Source of the DNA: CSSed11-175R1 sp041685735 | GTDB taxonomy: Bacteria; Actinomycetota; Nitriliruptoria; Nitriliruptorales; Nitriliruptoraceae | NCBI GenBank assembly: GCA_041685735.1 | Contig: JAWLFE010000011.1 | Coordinates: 1 to 64,000 of the forward strand | DNA: 64,000 nt | Reading direction: 5' to 3' | In this document: positions 50,604-59,933 of the stretch, piece by piece | Layout: the number at the start of each line of letters is the position of its first letter | Numbering within the stretch: position 1 is the first letter of the stretch | Translations under genes and position numbers: made by a program | The notes under the pieces: generated by a model | What the model was told of the DNA's origin: nothing | Seen by the model: only the letters and a program-made list of their open reading frames with translations | Database searches by the model: none

Positions 50604-52136
50604 TCACCAGGGCAGCCGGGAGCGGGCCAGGGCGTAGGACGCCGCGGTCCAGCCGGGCACCCCATGGACCGCCCCGCCCGGGAAGGCCGAGGAACTGCCG
50701 ATCCACAACCCGTCGATCGCCGTGGCGTAGGGCACCAGCGACGGCAACGGCCGGAACACCGTCTGGTCCAGGCGGTAGGTGCCACCCCCGACGTCACCAC
50801 CGACCAGGTTGGCGTTCTGCGCCTCCAGCGTGTCGGGGCCCTGGATGTGGCGGGCGAGCACCAGATCGCGGAACCCGGGCGCGAACCGTTCGACCTGGTC
50901 GGTCATCCGCTCGACGTGGGCGGCGACCGCGTCGGGGCCCGCGACCTGGGGCGGAACACGGGTGTAGGCCCACGCGGTGTGCTTGCCCGCCGGGGCCCGG
51001 GAGGGGTCGGCGATGCTCTGTTGACCGAACAGCAGGAACGGTCGTTCGGGGATCTCGCCCCGCCGGACGGCGGTGGTCTGTGCGGTGACCGCATCGGCTT
51101 CGCCCCCGACGTGGACCGTTCCGGCCTGCCGGGCCTCGGGTGCGGTCCACGGGGTCGGTCCGTCCAACGCCCAGTCGACCTTGACGGTGCGGGGCCCGTA
51201 CCGGAACCGCTGCAGGCGCCGGACGTAGTCGGCGGGCATGGCGTCGCCGGCCAGCCGGAGCATCGCGTGCGGGGAGGTCGTCGCGATCACCGTCGGAGCG
51301 CGGTAGCGCTCGCCGGACTCGGTGAGCACACCGGCGACCCGGCCGCGCGCGGCGATGATCCGCTCGACGCGCTGCCCGACCCGGACGGATCCACCCAGCG
51401 ATCCGAGGTAGCTCGCCAGGGCCCCGGTCAGGGCCCCCGCACCACCGCGCGGACTCGGCCAGCCGGCGGCGTGCCCGAGCAGTTGCAGGTAGCCGCCGGC
51501 GATCGCCGACCCGGACTCCTCGGCGGGGATGTCGCCGTGCAGCACGGACCCGAACAGCCACGCCCTGGCGTGCGCACCACTGAACAGGTCGTCGGCCAAC
51601 TGCTCGGCCGAGGTCAGCAGCAACCGGGCGAACTCCAGGGTCCCCTGCAACCCCATGGCGGCGACCAGCCGCGCACCGCCGGCCACCGGGGGGAACCCGC
51701 CGAGCACGGTGGCGCGCAGTGCCTCGAAGTTGTCGAGGTACGGCGCCGCGAACCGCTCCCACGACCGCCCGTCGCCGGGATGCAGGTCGTCGAGGTTGGC
51801 CACCGTCCGATCCAGTTCGCGGTAGAGCGCCCCGGCCCGGCCATCGGGCATCGGATGGGCCATCGCGACCTCGGGATGGACCCAGTCCAGGCCATGGTCA
51901 GCCAGCGGCATGCGGGCGAAGACCGGTGAGGCCGCAGCCGCCGGGTAGACCGCACTGAAGGTGTCGGCGACGAACCCCGGTCGGGTCAGCTCCTGACTGA
52001 CGACCGCGCCACCGACCCGCGGCTGGGCTTCGAGCACGACCACGTCGCGGCCCGCCCGGGCCAGGCGGATCGCCGCCGCCAACCCGTTCGGACCCGACCC
52101 GATGACCAGGGCGTCGACGCGCTGCGCGCCGCTCAC
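50604..52136 (-). CDS. FAD-dependent oxidoreductase, phytoene desaturase/CrtI-like
   Basis: 510 residues. Rossmann FAD motif ALVIGSGPNGLAAAIRLARAG with GG at VVLEAQPRVGGAVVS (the CrtI-type second motif), and the C-terminal DGLWIGSSSAFPGGAVHGVPGW for FAD binding. GTG 52136 overlaps the stop of the upstream gene (GTGA). This branch (COG1233) includes carotenoid desaturases, retinol saturase-like and uncharacterised actinobacterial enzymes; no carotenoid genes are nearby, so substrate is open. Confidence 0.88.
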   Translation of the reverse strand: MSGAQRVDALVIGSGPNGLAAAIRLARAGRDVVVLEAQPRVGGAVVSQELTRPGFVADTFSAVYPAAAASPVFARMPLADHGLDWVHPEVAMAHPMPDGRAGALYRELDRTVANLDDLHPGDGRSWERFAAPYLDNFEALRATVLGGFPPVAGGARLVAAMGLQGTLEFARLLLTSAEQLADDLFSGAHARAWLFGSVLHGDIPAEESGSAIAGGYLQLLGHAAGWPSPRGGAGALTGALASYLGSLGGSVRVGQRVERIIAARGRVAGVLTESGERYRAPTVIATTSPHAMLRLAGDAMPADYVRRLQRFRYGPRTVKVDWALDGPTPWTAPEARQAGTVHVGGEADAVTAQTTAVRRGEIPERPFLLFGQQSIADPSRAPAGKHTAWAYTRVPPQVAGPDAVAAHVERMTDQVERFAPGFRDLVLARHIQGPDTLEAQNANLVGGDVGGGTYRLDQTVFRPLPSLVPYATAIDGLWIGSSSAFPGGAVHGVPGWTAASYALARSRLPW

Positions 52137-53275
52137 GACGACGGTGCCTGGGTCGCGTCCAGCCGTCGTTGGACCTGTAGGGCGATCTGGTGCAGCATCG
52201 ACTGCTCCGGGGCTTCCATGCCCCAGAACGCGTGCTGCGACCAGCGGCCGACCCGGTCGTACATCTCGGCCAGGTGCCAGGTCATCGGGTCCCAGGTCCC
52301 CGCGGCCCGCAGGTAGGTGGTGCCGTCGATGGAGTACAGCACGAGTCGGTTCTTCGCATCGCCCATGAAGTGGCCCTCGTGGCACACGAGGTCGAAGCCG
52401 GCATGCACGTCCGCGTCGTCGGGGATCGGGGAGGGTTCGTTCGGACGGTCGGAGAACCCGCTGCGCACCGCGGACACCCAGTCGTTGAGCGCCAACGGAT
52501 CGTCGGCGGTGACCAGGTCGTGGATCGTCACGTAGCCGCGGATGAACACCGGCGTCCTCGGGCTCGGGAACCCGACGACCTCGATCTCGAAGGTCTGCCC
52601 GTCGAGGCCGCCTCGTCGCAGGGGCGTGAAGCGGCCCAGTTCGCTGGCGTAGTCGGGCCAGTGTTCGACGGCCAGCACCCCGGCGGCCGTGGCGCCGGCA
52701 TCCGGCATCTCGACCGGCGGGTAGGTGTGCCAGATCTGTTCGTGTTCCGGGCGCCGGGGTGGGGTCAGGGGGCCGAGTTGCGCCTGGGCGAGCCGGCGCT
52801 CCGGGTCGTGCGCGGCCTTGGCCTCGACGGTCGGGAAGGCGATGCCCCACCCCAACCGGTCCCAGTCCGTGGCCGCGTCGGGGAACCACGGCCCGAACAG
52901 CCTGGCCCCACCCTCGAGCAGCGCGTCGCGCGACAGGGTCCCGGTCTTGCCGCCGGTCCCACGCAACCGGGCGGTCCCGAAGGCCTTGTGGAACCGGAAC
53001 ACGTCACCGGCACCGAGCTTGCGGGTGTCCTGCTGGTTCCAGTACGTGGTGACGATCGTGAACGCCAGGCGCAGGTCGTCGAGGTCGCGGTCCGCGCGGT
53101 CCTTCGCGTAGTACGCGGCGTTCAGGAAGTCCGTGATCCAGGCGGCGGCGGTCGGCGCGGCCAACGTCGACCCGGTCATGGTGGCGGTGCGGGTGACGGG
53201 GGACCGGCGCGTGCGGTCGGCGACGACCGCGGCGCCGGCACCGACAGCAGCGGCGAGGATGTGGGAGAGGGCCAT
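52133..53275 (-). CDS. Uncharacterised protein coupled to the FAD oxidoreductase
   Basis: 380 residues, no family recognised. N-terminal hydrophobic stretch (ALSHILAAAVGAGAAVVA) could anchor it. Then ITDFLNAAYYAKDRADRD, TIVTTYWNQQDTRKLGAG, FRFHKAFGTAR, a Trp/His-rich middle (EHEQIWHTYPPVEMP) and GFDLVCHEGHFMGDAKNRLV near the end. Many Trp, His and Asp residues suggest an enzyme or ligand-binding fold. Stop overlaps the oxidoreductase start, so the two are likely functional partners. Confidence 0.75.
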   Translation of the reverse strand: MALSHILAAAVGAGAAVVADRTRRSPVTRTATMTGSTLAAPTAAAWITDFLNAAYYAKDRADRDLDDLRLAFTIVTTYWNQQDTRKLGAGDVFRFHKAFGTARLRGTGGKTGTLSRDALLEGGARLFGPWFPDAATDWDRLGWGIAFPTVEAKAAHDPERRLAQAQLGPLTPPRRPEHEQIWHTYPPVEMPDAGATAAGVLAVEHWPDYASELGRFTPLRRGGLDGQTFEIEVVGFPSPRTPVFIRGYVTIHDLVTADDPLALNDWVSAVRSGFSDRPNEPSPIPDDADVHAGFDLVCHEGHFMGDAKNRLVLYSIDGTTYLRAAGTWDPMTWHLAEMYDRVGRWSQHAFWGMEAPEQSMLHQIALQVQRRLDATQAPSS

Positions 53276-53462
53276 GGAGGATCCTTGCAGGTCGGGAGCG
53301 GGTACAGCCGGGAGGGGGCTGCGGGTGGGTGCGGGATGCGGGTGGGAGTGGGTCCGGCCGGACGACCGACCGGTGGGCCCACCCGATCGGACGACCTCGA
53401 CCGTAGCGAGGGCACCATGACGTCGAAAGGGCCCCGCACCGCAGCAACGTCGCCAACAGCGG

Positions 53463-53885
53463 TCAGTCGCTGGCATCGCAGGCGGCGAGTACGGCCCGGG
53501 TCCGTCGCAACCGGTTGGCCGCCGCGATGGCCGCGGCGAACCACGTCAGCGCGCCGAGTGCGAGCCCAACCTGGAACCACAGGGTGACCGACGCCGGGTA
53601 GGTGCTCCGTCCGAAGCCCCACACCGCCATGAGCACCAGCCAGCCGAACACCGGAGCAGCGGCCAGCAGCCGCCAGCGGGTCGCCAACCGGCTGCGTGCC
53701 AGGGCGGCCACGATGGTGCGCGCGTCACCGCCGAGGTCGTCCACGTCGTCCGGCCCGACGCGGGCCAGCCTGCGCTTGTCCTCGAAGGGCAGGGCGTGCC
53801 ACCTCGAGGCAGCTGGCTCCTCCCGGGGTGCGGGTGGCAGCAGCCACCGTTCGGGCAGCCCGCGGCGGGCTCGGGGATCGGTCAT
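53463..53885 (-). CDS. Small two-helix membrane protein, uncharacterised
   Basis: 140 residues: a basic cytoplasmic head (WHALPFEDKRRLARVGPDD), then two membrane helices (LLAAAPVFGWLVLMAVWGF and LWFQVGLALGALTWFAAAIAA). Starts MTDPRARRGLPERW. No family known to me. A 187-base gap separates it from the gene at 53275; nothing else is seen there. Confidence 0.6.
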   Translation of the reverse strand: MTDPRARRGLPERWLLPPAPREEPAASRWHALPFEDKRRLARVGPDDVDDLGGDARTIVAALARSRLATRWRLLAAAPVFGWLVLMAVWGFGRSTYPASVTLWFQVGLALGALTWFAAAIAAANRLRRTRAVLAACDASD

Positions 53886-54118
53886 GGGTGCGAGCGTCCC
53901 TTGCTGGGTGCGAGCGGTTCGGGGTGCGAGCGGTTCGGGTGCTCGAGGGTAGGACGCGGCCGGCGCCCATCAGCCGCGTCGGTGCGGTTGCCGCTGAGGG
54001 GAGCGGTATGGCAAGGTGTCAGCATGGCATCCCTCCAGCATCTGTGGACGACCTCGGTGACCACCCCGGTGATCGGCGCGGGGTCCCGCATGCGTGCGAC
54101 GATGCGAACGCTCCGCGT

Positions 54119-54155
54119 CGGGTGGCATCGCAGGGCCTGATCAGGCCGCCACCCG
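54119..54155. promoter_or_regulatory. Strong unexplained hairpin upstream of thrS
   Basis: Outer stem CGGGTGGC/GCCACCCG and an inner stem GGCCT-GATC-AGGCC, with seven unpaired bases on the 5' side between them. It lies in the 357-base gap 53886-54242 between divergent genes; that gap otherwise has TGCGAGCGGTTCGGG-type direct repeats near 53890-53935. TAGGCT at 54184 is the likely thrS -10 box, which puts the hairpin upstream of transcription. Confidence 0.45.
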
Positions 54156-54242
54156 GCGAACGCTGCCACTGGTCGGGCATCACTAGGCTCGGCCGTCGAG
54201 CCCGAGCGCCCGTGCACGGATGTGCGGGCAGGAGCGAAGCCC

Positions 54243-56291
54243 GTGAGCGCAACCATCACCGTCCGCCATGGCGAGGAGCAGGTCGACCTGGACGCCGGCG
54301 CGACCGCCATCCAGGCCCTCAAGGCCCTCGATGCGATCCGTGGTCAGATCGTCGCGGCGCTGGTCGACGGCACCGAGTGGGACCTCGACCGTGCGGTGCC
54401 GGACGGCGCCGAGGTCGCGGGCCTGTACGCCGACACCGACCAGGGCCGCGCGATCCTGCGCCACTCGACCGCCCACCTGATGGCCCAGGCCGTCACCGAC
54501 CTGTTCCCCGGGGCCAAGTGGGCGATCGGTCCGCCGATCGAGGACGGCTTCTACTACGACTTCGAGGTGGGCCGCCCCTTCACGCCCGAGGATCTGGACG
54601 CGATCGAGGCGCGGATGCACGAGCTCGCGAAGGAGCGCCAGGCCTACGTGCGCGAGGAGGTCGCGCGCGACGACGCGTTGGCGGAGTTCGCGGACCAGCC
54701 CTACAAGCTGGAGATCATCTCCCTGGTCGACGAGGGCAAGATCGTCAGCGCGGTCGACGTGGCGGCCGACGGAGACGATGACGGGCCGAACGCGCCGACC
54801 TTCACCGTCTACCGCAACGTCCGGCCGGACGGCGAGGTTGCCTGGTCGGATCTGTGCCGCGGTCCGCACGTGCCATCCACCGAGCGGATCCCCGCGTTCA
54901 AGCTGCTGCGCTCCGCAGGGGCCTACTGGCGGGGGCGTGAGGACCAGCCGATGCTGCAGCGCATCTACGGCACCGCCTGGGAATCCAAGAAGGCCCTGAC
55001 CGCGCATCTGGAGATGCTGGAGGAGGCCCGTCGCCGCGACCACCGCAAGCTCGGTCGTGAGCTGGAGCTCACCCACCACCCGGATGAGCTCGGCCCCGGG
55101 CTGTCGATCTTCCTGCCCAACGGGGCGATCGTCCGCCAACTGATGGAGGACTGGATCCGCGCGGAGACCCTCAAACGCGGCTACCAGCCGGTCTACACCC
55201 CGCACATCGCCAAGGAGGATCTGTGGCAGATCTCCGGGCACCTGGAGAACTACGCGGAGCTGATGTACCCGGGCATGGACCTCGACGATGTCGAGCGCAG
55301 CGGCAGCGAGCACGCGAACCGACGAGGGGCTGCGTACCGGCTCAAGCCGATGAACTGTCCGTTCCACATCCTTGCGTTCACCTCGCGCACCCGGTCGTAC
55401 CGGGAGCTGCCGATCCGCATCTCCGAGCTCGGCACCGTCTACCGCTACGAGCGCTCCGGGGTGGTCAACGGGATGCTGCGTGCCCGTGGTTTCACCCAGG
55501 ACGACAGCCACATCTTCTGTCGCGACGACCAGGTCGTCGACGAGGTCTACGACTGTGTGCAGTTCGCGCGTGACCTCTACGAGGTGTTCGGGCTGGGCGA
55601 GCCGTCGCGCGTCGCCATCTCCACCCGCCCGGAGAAGTCGCTGCCCGGCAACGACGCCGGGTGGGCCGCCGCGGAGCAGGCGCTGATCCAGGCGGTCGAG
55701 CGCACCGGCCTGCCCTACGAGACCGATCCCGGTGAGGGCGCGTTCTACGGCCCGAAGATCGACATCCACGCCCGCGACGCCATCGGTCGCGAGTGGCAGC
55801 TGACCACCGTGCAGATCGACTTCAACCTGCCCGAGCGGTTCGACATCAGCTACATCGGTCAGGACGGCGCCAAGCACCGTCCCTACATGGTCCACCGGGC
55901 ACTGTTCGGCTCGATCGAGCGGTTCTTCTCGGTCATGGTCGAGTCGTTCAACGGCGCGTTCCCGACCTGGCTGGCACCGCAGCAGGTGCGGGTCGTGCCC
56001 GTCGCCGCGGAGTTCGACGACTACGCGCGGTCGGTGGCCGATGCGCTGCGGGCCCGGGAGGTCCGCGTCGAGGTGGACAGCTCCGATGACACGCTGGGCG
56101 CCAAGGTCCGCGACGCGCAGACCTCGAAGGTGCCCTACACCCTGGTCGTGGGCGGCAGCGAGGCCGAGGCGGGCACGGTCGCGATCCGGCCGTACGGCAC
56201 CGACCGGCAGCGCAAGGACGTTGCGCTCGACGAGTTCGTCACCGAGGTCGTGGCCGAGATCGCCGAGCGTCGTGCCGACCCGCGAAGCTGA
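54243..56291 (+). CDS. thrS: Threonine--tRNA ligase
   Basis: 682 residues from GTG with AGGAG eight bases upstream. TGS domain (ATITVRHGEEQVDLDAGATA), editing domain with HSTAHLMAQA and GFYYDFEV, catalytic core with motif 2 RYERSGVVNGMLRARGF, zinc ligands in MNCPFH, DDSHIF and HRALFGSIERF, and anticodon domain beginning QVRVVPVAAEF. Full length and intact. It leads a run of same-strand genes (HIT, pgsA, patA, pimA). Confidence 0.97.
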   Translation: MSATITVRHGEEQVDLDAGATAIQALKALDAIRGQIVAALVDGTEWDLDRAVPDGAEVAGLYADTDQGRAILRHSTAHLMAQAVTDLFPGAKWAIGPPIEDGFYYDFEVGRPFTPEDLDAIEARMHELAKERQAYVREEVARDDALAEFADQPYKLEIISLVDEGKIVSAVDVAADGDDDGPNAPTFTVYRNVRPDGEVAWSDLCRGPHVPSTERIPAFKLLRSAGAYWRGREDQPMLQRIYGTAWESKKALTAHLEMLEEARRRDHRKLGRELELTHHPDELGPGLSIFLPNGAIVRQLMEDWIRAETLKRGYQPVYTPHIAKEDLWQISGHLENYAELMYPGMDLDDVERSGSEHANRRGAAYRLKPMNCPFHILAFTSRTRSYRELPIRISELGTVYRYERSGVVNGMLRARGFTQDDSHIFCRDDQVVDEVYDCVQFARDLYEVFGLGEPSRVAISTRPEKSLPGNDAGWAAAEQALIQAVERTGLPYETDPGEGAFYGPKIDIHARDAIGREWQLTTVQIDFNLPERFDISYIGQDGAKHRPYMVHRALFGSIERFFSVMVESFNGAFPTWLAPQQVRVVPVAAEFDDYARSVADALRAREVRVEVDSSDDTLGAKVRDAQTSKVPYTLVVGGSEAEAGTVAIRPYGTDRQRKDVALDEFVTEVVAEIAERRADPRS

Positions 56292-56294
56292 TCG

Positions 56295-56858
56295 ATGGGG
56301 GGCGATGCGGAACACGTCGGTGAGGTCGGTCGCGACGCGCGGTCCGATCAGCCCGGCATGGCGACCGACGGCCTGCAGCGGTTGTGGGCGCCGTGGCGCT
56401 ACGGCTACCTCGCCGGGGACGACCCGATCGAGGGTTGCCCGTTCTGTGTGATCCCGGCCCGGGGTCCCGAACGGGACCGCGGATCGCTGATCGTCGCCCG
56501 CGGCGAGCACACCTTCGTGATCTTCAACGCCTACCCCTACAACCCCGGGCACCTGATGGTCGTGCCGTACGGACACATCGCCGACCTGGAGGCTCTGGAT
56601 GAGCCGACGGCGGCCGAGCTGTGGGCGTTCGGACGGCGCGCCGTCAAGGTGTTGAAGGAGCGGGTCCATGCACAGGGGGTCAACCTCGGCATGAACCTCG
56701 GTGCCGCGGGTGGTGCGGGCATCGCCGAACACGTCCACCTCCACGCCGTGCCGCGGTGGGTCGGGGACACCAACTTCATCAGCGCCGTGGGTGCCTCCCG
56801 GGTCCTGCCCCAGGCGTTGGAGGAGGTCTACGACGTCGTCGCGCCCGGTTTCCGATAG
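56295..56858 (+). CDS. HIT family protein (AP4A phosphorylase-like)
   Basis: Up to 187 residues; ATG 56358 (MATDGLQRLWAPWRYGYL) gives the usual N-terminus and may be the true start. The core reads CPFCVIPARG (zinc CxxC), FNAYPYNPGHLMVVPYGHI and the HIT triad HVHLHAV (H-x-H-x-H), then WVGDTNFIS. Actinobacterial homologues next to thrS/pgsA act on AP4A or ADP. Follows thrS by three bases. Confidence 0.9.
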   Translation: MGGDAEHVGEVGRDARSDQPGMATDGLQRLWAPWRYGYLAGDDPIEGCPFCVIPARGPERDRGSLIVARGEHTFVIFNAYPYNPGHLMVVPYGHIADLEALDEPTAAELWAFGRRAVKVLKERVHAQGVNLGMNLGAAGGAGIAEHVHLHAVPRWVGDTNFISAVGASRVLPQALEEVYDVVAPGFR

Positions 56859-56986
56859 GGCGCGGGACTGGCCGACCGGGCAGGCGGGGCGTGGGGTGAC
56901 GTTGGTAGCGTGACCTCCTGCTCGACGGGTGACCCGGTCCACGTGCCGCTCGACGATCCAGAACCTCCGACGACCCCGAGGTAGCG

Positions 56987-57748
56987 GTGACGTTCCGTTC
57001 CAGGTTCCCCGAGTACGGCGAGGCCATCATGGCGCCGATCGGGCGGGGGCTGTCGCGCACCGGGATCACACCGAACGCGGTCACCACGCTCGGACTCGTG
57101 CTGACCGCTGCGGCCACTGCGATCGTCGCGACGGGCCAGCCCGTCATCGGGGGCTGGGTGCTCGTGGCCGGCGGGCTCATGGACACCTTCGACGGTGCGG
57201 TGGCCCGAGCATCGGAGCGCGCCACCCCGTTCGGCAGCTTCTACGACTCGGTGACCGACCGGGTCTCCGACGGTCTGATCCTCGGGGGGATGGCCTGGTG
57301 GCTGCGCGACCAACCGCGCCTGTTCATCCTGATCCTCGTGGCGCTCGTGGCCGCGCAGGTCACCAGCTACGTGCGTGCCAAGGCGGAGGCGATCGACCTT
57401 GACTGCTCCGTCGGGATCATGGAGCGGGTCGAGCGGGCCGTGCTGTTGATGTTCGCCCTGATCTTCAACCGGTGGCTCTTGGAACCGGTCCTGTGGCTGC
57501 TCGCGGTGGGTGGCAGCGTGACCGTGATCCAGCGGGTCCACCACGTGTGGTGCCAGATCGCCCGCGACCTCCCCGAGGAACTGGTCGCGCTGACCCTGCA
57601 GGACCGTGCGTGGAGCCGGGCCTTCAAGCGGGCCGCACGTGGGTTCTACGGCGAACAGAACTACAAGGAGGCCGAGCGCCAGCATCAGGACGCCGAGCCG
57701 TCGGGTCCCGGGTCGATGGGATCCGGGTCGATGGGATCCGGGTCGTGA
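56987..57748 (+). CDS. pgsA: CDP-alcohol phosphatidyltransferase, phosphatidylinositol phosphate synthase
   Basis: 253 residues, six membrane helices. The CDP-alcohol motif D-x2-D-G-x2-A-R-x8-G-x3-D-x3-D is intact in DTFDGAVARASERATPFGSF then YDSVTD. GAGGT precedes GTG by four bases. Transfers phosphatidyl from CDP-DAG to inositol phosphate, first step of the PIM pathway. The last 13 codons are a Gly/Ser/Met tail made by 15-bp repeats. Stop overlaps the next gene by four bases. Confidence 0.9.
   Translation: MTFRSRFPEYGEAIMAPIGRGLSRTGITPNAVTTLGLVLTAAATAIVATGQPVIGGWVLVAGGLMDTFDGAVARASERATPFGSFYDSVTDRVSDGLILGGMAWWLRDQPRLFILILVALVAAQVTSYVRAKAEAIDLDCSVGIMERVERAVLLMFALIFNRWLLEPVLWLLAVGGSVTVIQRVHHVWCQIARDLPEELVALTLQDRAWSRAFKRAARGFYGEQNYKEAERQHQDAEPSGPGSMGSGSMGSGS
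57710..57739 (+). repeat. Two tandem 15-bp repeats in the pgsA tail
   Basis: GGGTCGATGGGATCC at 57710-57724 and again at 57725-57739, coding for the GSMGS tail just before the stop. Confidence 0.8.
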
Positions 57749-58767
57749 AGTCGCAGGCCTCGCTCGATGCGCTGCCGCCGCCACCCCCGCTCACCTGGTC
57801 ACAGCGCCTGACCTACGCGGGCTACCTCGCGCTGTGGGAGGGAGCCGCACGCACCCCCGAGCGCATCGCGCGACGCCTGCCGGAGCGGATCGGTCGGGCG
57901 TGGTTCGCGACCGCGGCCTCACGACAGCGCGATCAGGTCCTGCGCAACCTCCGACGGGTCGCGCCGGATGCGTCACCGACCGAACTGCGGGACCTGGTCC
58001 GGGCTGCCTACGTCTCGTACGCGCGCTACTGGCTCGACAGCTTCCGACTGCACACCATGGACGGTGCCGCGATCGCGCGTGACACGCCGGCCGAGGGTCT
58101 GCACCACATCGATGCGGTCCGTGACAGCGGCCGCGGCGGGCTCTTCGCCACCGGGCACCTCGGCTCCTGGGACGTCGGCGCGTTCTTCACCGCGCAGCGG
58201 GACTGGGGCATGGTGGTGGTCGCCGAGGTCGTCGAGCCGCGTCCGCTGTTCGAACGGTTCGTCCGGCTGCGTCAGGAGGCAGGCATCGACGTCATCCCGC
58301 TGGTCCGCGGCGGCGACATGCTCGATCGCCTCGAGGCGCGCATCACCGGGCAGGGACAGCTCGCGACCCTGCTCGCCGACCGGGACCTGACACGCAAGGG
58401 ACCGATCGTCGAGTTCTTCGGTGAACCGTGCCGCCTGCCGCCGGGCACCGCCGTGCTCGCCCGGCGCACGGGTCGGCCGGTGTCGGTCGGGGCGTTCATG
58501 ACCGAGGGAGACGGGTTCTACGGGGTCGTGCACGCGCCGATCGAGGTCGCGGAGCTCTCGGTCTACGACGGCACCCAGGCGATCGCCGTGGAACTCGAAC
58601 GGCTGATCCGGCGGTTCCCCGAGCAGTGGCACGTCTTCGTGCGCAACTGGCTGCGGGACCGCGAGCCGGACCATCCGGTCGTCGACGCCTGGCGTCGGGG
58701 CGAGGACTGGCGTCCGCTCGCGCGTGCCGACCGGGACGTGGCGACGTCGGATCCGGAGCCGGGATGA
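57745..58767 (+). CDS. patA: PIM acyltransferase (PatA-like lysophospholipid/LpxL-family)
   Basis: 340 residues from GTG overlapping pgsA by four bases. The H-x4-D motif is ATGHLGSWDVG; ADRDLTRKGPIVEFFGEP and LPPGTAVLARRTGRPV follow as in the LpxL/HtrB-like acyltransferases. Acylates the mannose of phosphatidylinositol mono- or dimannoside at the membrane. Stop overlaps pimA start (ATGA). Confidence 0.9.
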   Translation: MKSQASLDALPPPPPLTWSQRLTYAGYLALWEGAARTPERIARRLPERIGRAWFATAASRQRDQVLRNLRRVAPDASPTELRDLVRAAYVSYARYWLDSFRLHTMDGAAIARDTPAEGLHHIDAVRDSGRGGLFATGHLGSWDVGAFFTAQRDWGMVVVAEVVEPRPLFERFVRLRQEAGIDVIPLVRGGDMLDRLEARITGQGQLATLLADRDLTRKGPIVEFFGEPCRLPPGTAVLARRTGRPVSVGAFMTEGDGFYGVVHAPIEVAELSVYDGTQAIAVELERLIRRFPEQWHVFVRNWLRDREPDHPVVDAWRRGEDWRPLARADRDVATSDPEPG

Positions 58768-59840
58768 AGGTCGCGATCGTCTCGCCCTACGACCTCGACA
58801 CCCCGGGCGGTGTGCAGGCCCACGTGCAGCAGTTGGCGGCGACCCTGCGGGCCGGCGGTGATGACGTCGAGGTCCTGGGTCCAGACCGTGCCGTGCAGGT
58901 GCCGTTCAACGGTTCGGTGGCGCCGATCGGGCTCGGACCGACGGCGGGACGGCGCCTGCGCCACCAGCTGGCAGCGGTCGCGCCAGACGTGATCCACGTC
59001 CACGAACCACTGGTGCCGTGGATCGGGCTGACGGCCGCGATGTCGGACCTCGCGCCGGTCGTGGCGACGTTCCACGCGTGGTCGGCGCGGCGGCGGCTGT
59101 ACCGGGTCGCGCGGCCCATCGGACGGCGCGTCCTGGCGGCGCTGGCCGGCACACTGGCCGTCAGCGAGGCTGCGGCCGCCTACCACGCGGGCGCGCTCGG
59201 GGTGCCACGGGGACGGTTCACCATCGTCCCCAACGGGGTCGAGGTGGCTCGCTTCGCGGACGCGGCGCCGCTGTCGAACGTGGCCGATCCGTCCCGACCG
59301 ACGCTGCTGTTCGTCGGCCGGCTGGAACCCCGCAAGGGCCTGGTGAACCTGATCAAGGCGTTCACCCTGCTCAAGAGCCGGCATCCGGACCTGCGGCTGC
59401 TGGTCGTCGGGGAAGGCAGCGAACGGGAACGCTGTCAGTCGCTGCTCCCGGCGCGTCTGCGTGCCGATGTGGTGTTCCTCGGTCGGCTCGGTCGCGAGGA
59501 TCTGCCCGGCGTGTTCGCCGCCTGTGATCTGTTCGTGTCGCCGGCGCTCGGCGGGGAGTCGTTCGGGATCGTGCTGCTGGAGGCGATGGCGGCCGGTCGT
59601 GCCGTCGTCGCGTCGGACATCCCGGGCTACCGCAGCGTGGTCACCGACGGCCGGCAGGGGCGGCTGGTGCCGCCGGGTGAGCCCGGGCCGCTGGCCGAGG
59701 CGATCGGTGCCATGATCGCGAACCCGGCGTTGCGTCATGCCGCCGCGACGGAGGGACGCCGCACCGCGTCACGCTACGACTGGCCGGTCGTCGCTGCCGA
59801 GGTCCGGGCGTGCTACCTCGACGCGGTTGCGCGCGGCTGA
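58764..59840 (+). CDS. pimA: Phosphatidylinositol alpha-mannosyltransferase
   Basis: 358 residues, GT4 family. SPYDLDTPGGVQAHVQQLA is the classic PimA N-terminus; VPNGVEVARFA, FVGRLEPRKGLVNLIKAF and GGESFGIVLLEAMAAGRAVV (E-x7-E) make the GDP-mannose site. Adds the first mannose to phosphatidylinositol. Last gene of the pgsA-patA-pimA operon. Confidence 0.92.
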   Translation: MKVAIVSPYDLDTPGGVQAHVQQLAATLRAGGDDVEVLGPDRAVQVPFNGSVAPIGLGPTAGRRLRHQLAAVAPDVIHVHEPLVPWIGLTAAMSDLAPVVATFHAWSARRRLYRVARPIGRRVLAALAGTLAVSEAAAAYHAGALGVPRGRFTIVPNGVEVARFADAAPLSNVADPSRPTLLFVGRLEPRKGLVNLIKAFTLLKSRHPDLRLLVVGEGSERERCQSLLPARLRADVVFLGRLGREDLPGVFAACDLFVSPALGGESFGIVLLEAMAAGRAVVASDIPGYRSVVTDGRQGRLVPPGEPGPLAEAIGAMIANPALRHAAATEGRRTASRYDWPVVAAEVRACYLDAVARG

Positions 59841-59933
59841 GTGGTCGCGGCGGTGCATGCACCACGGCGGCGGCCGGTGTCCGTATCCTCTCGCCCGACC
59901 GGTGCCCCGAGGTGACGTGGATGGAGCGGATCG

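Noticed and set aside
54119..54155. T-box riboswitch for thrS
   Set aside because: Only part of the T-box consensus is present, no specifier stem was found, and the likely promoter is downstream.
54183..56942. 919-residue open frame antisense to thrS
   Set aside because: Mirror frame of thrS and HIT without domains or a ribosome site.
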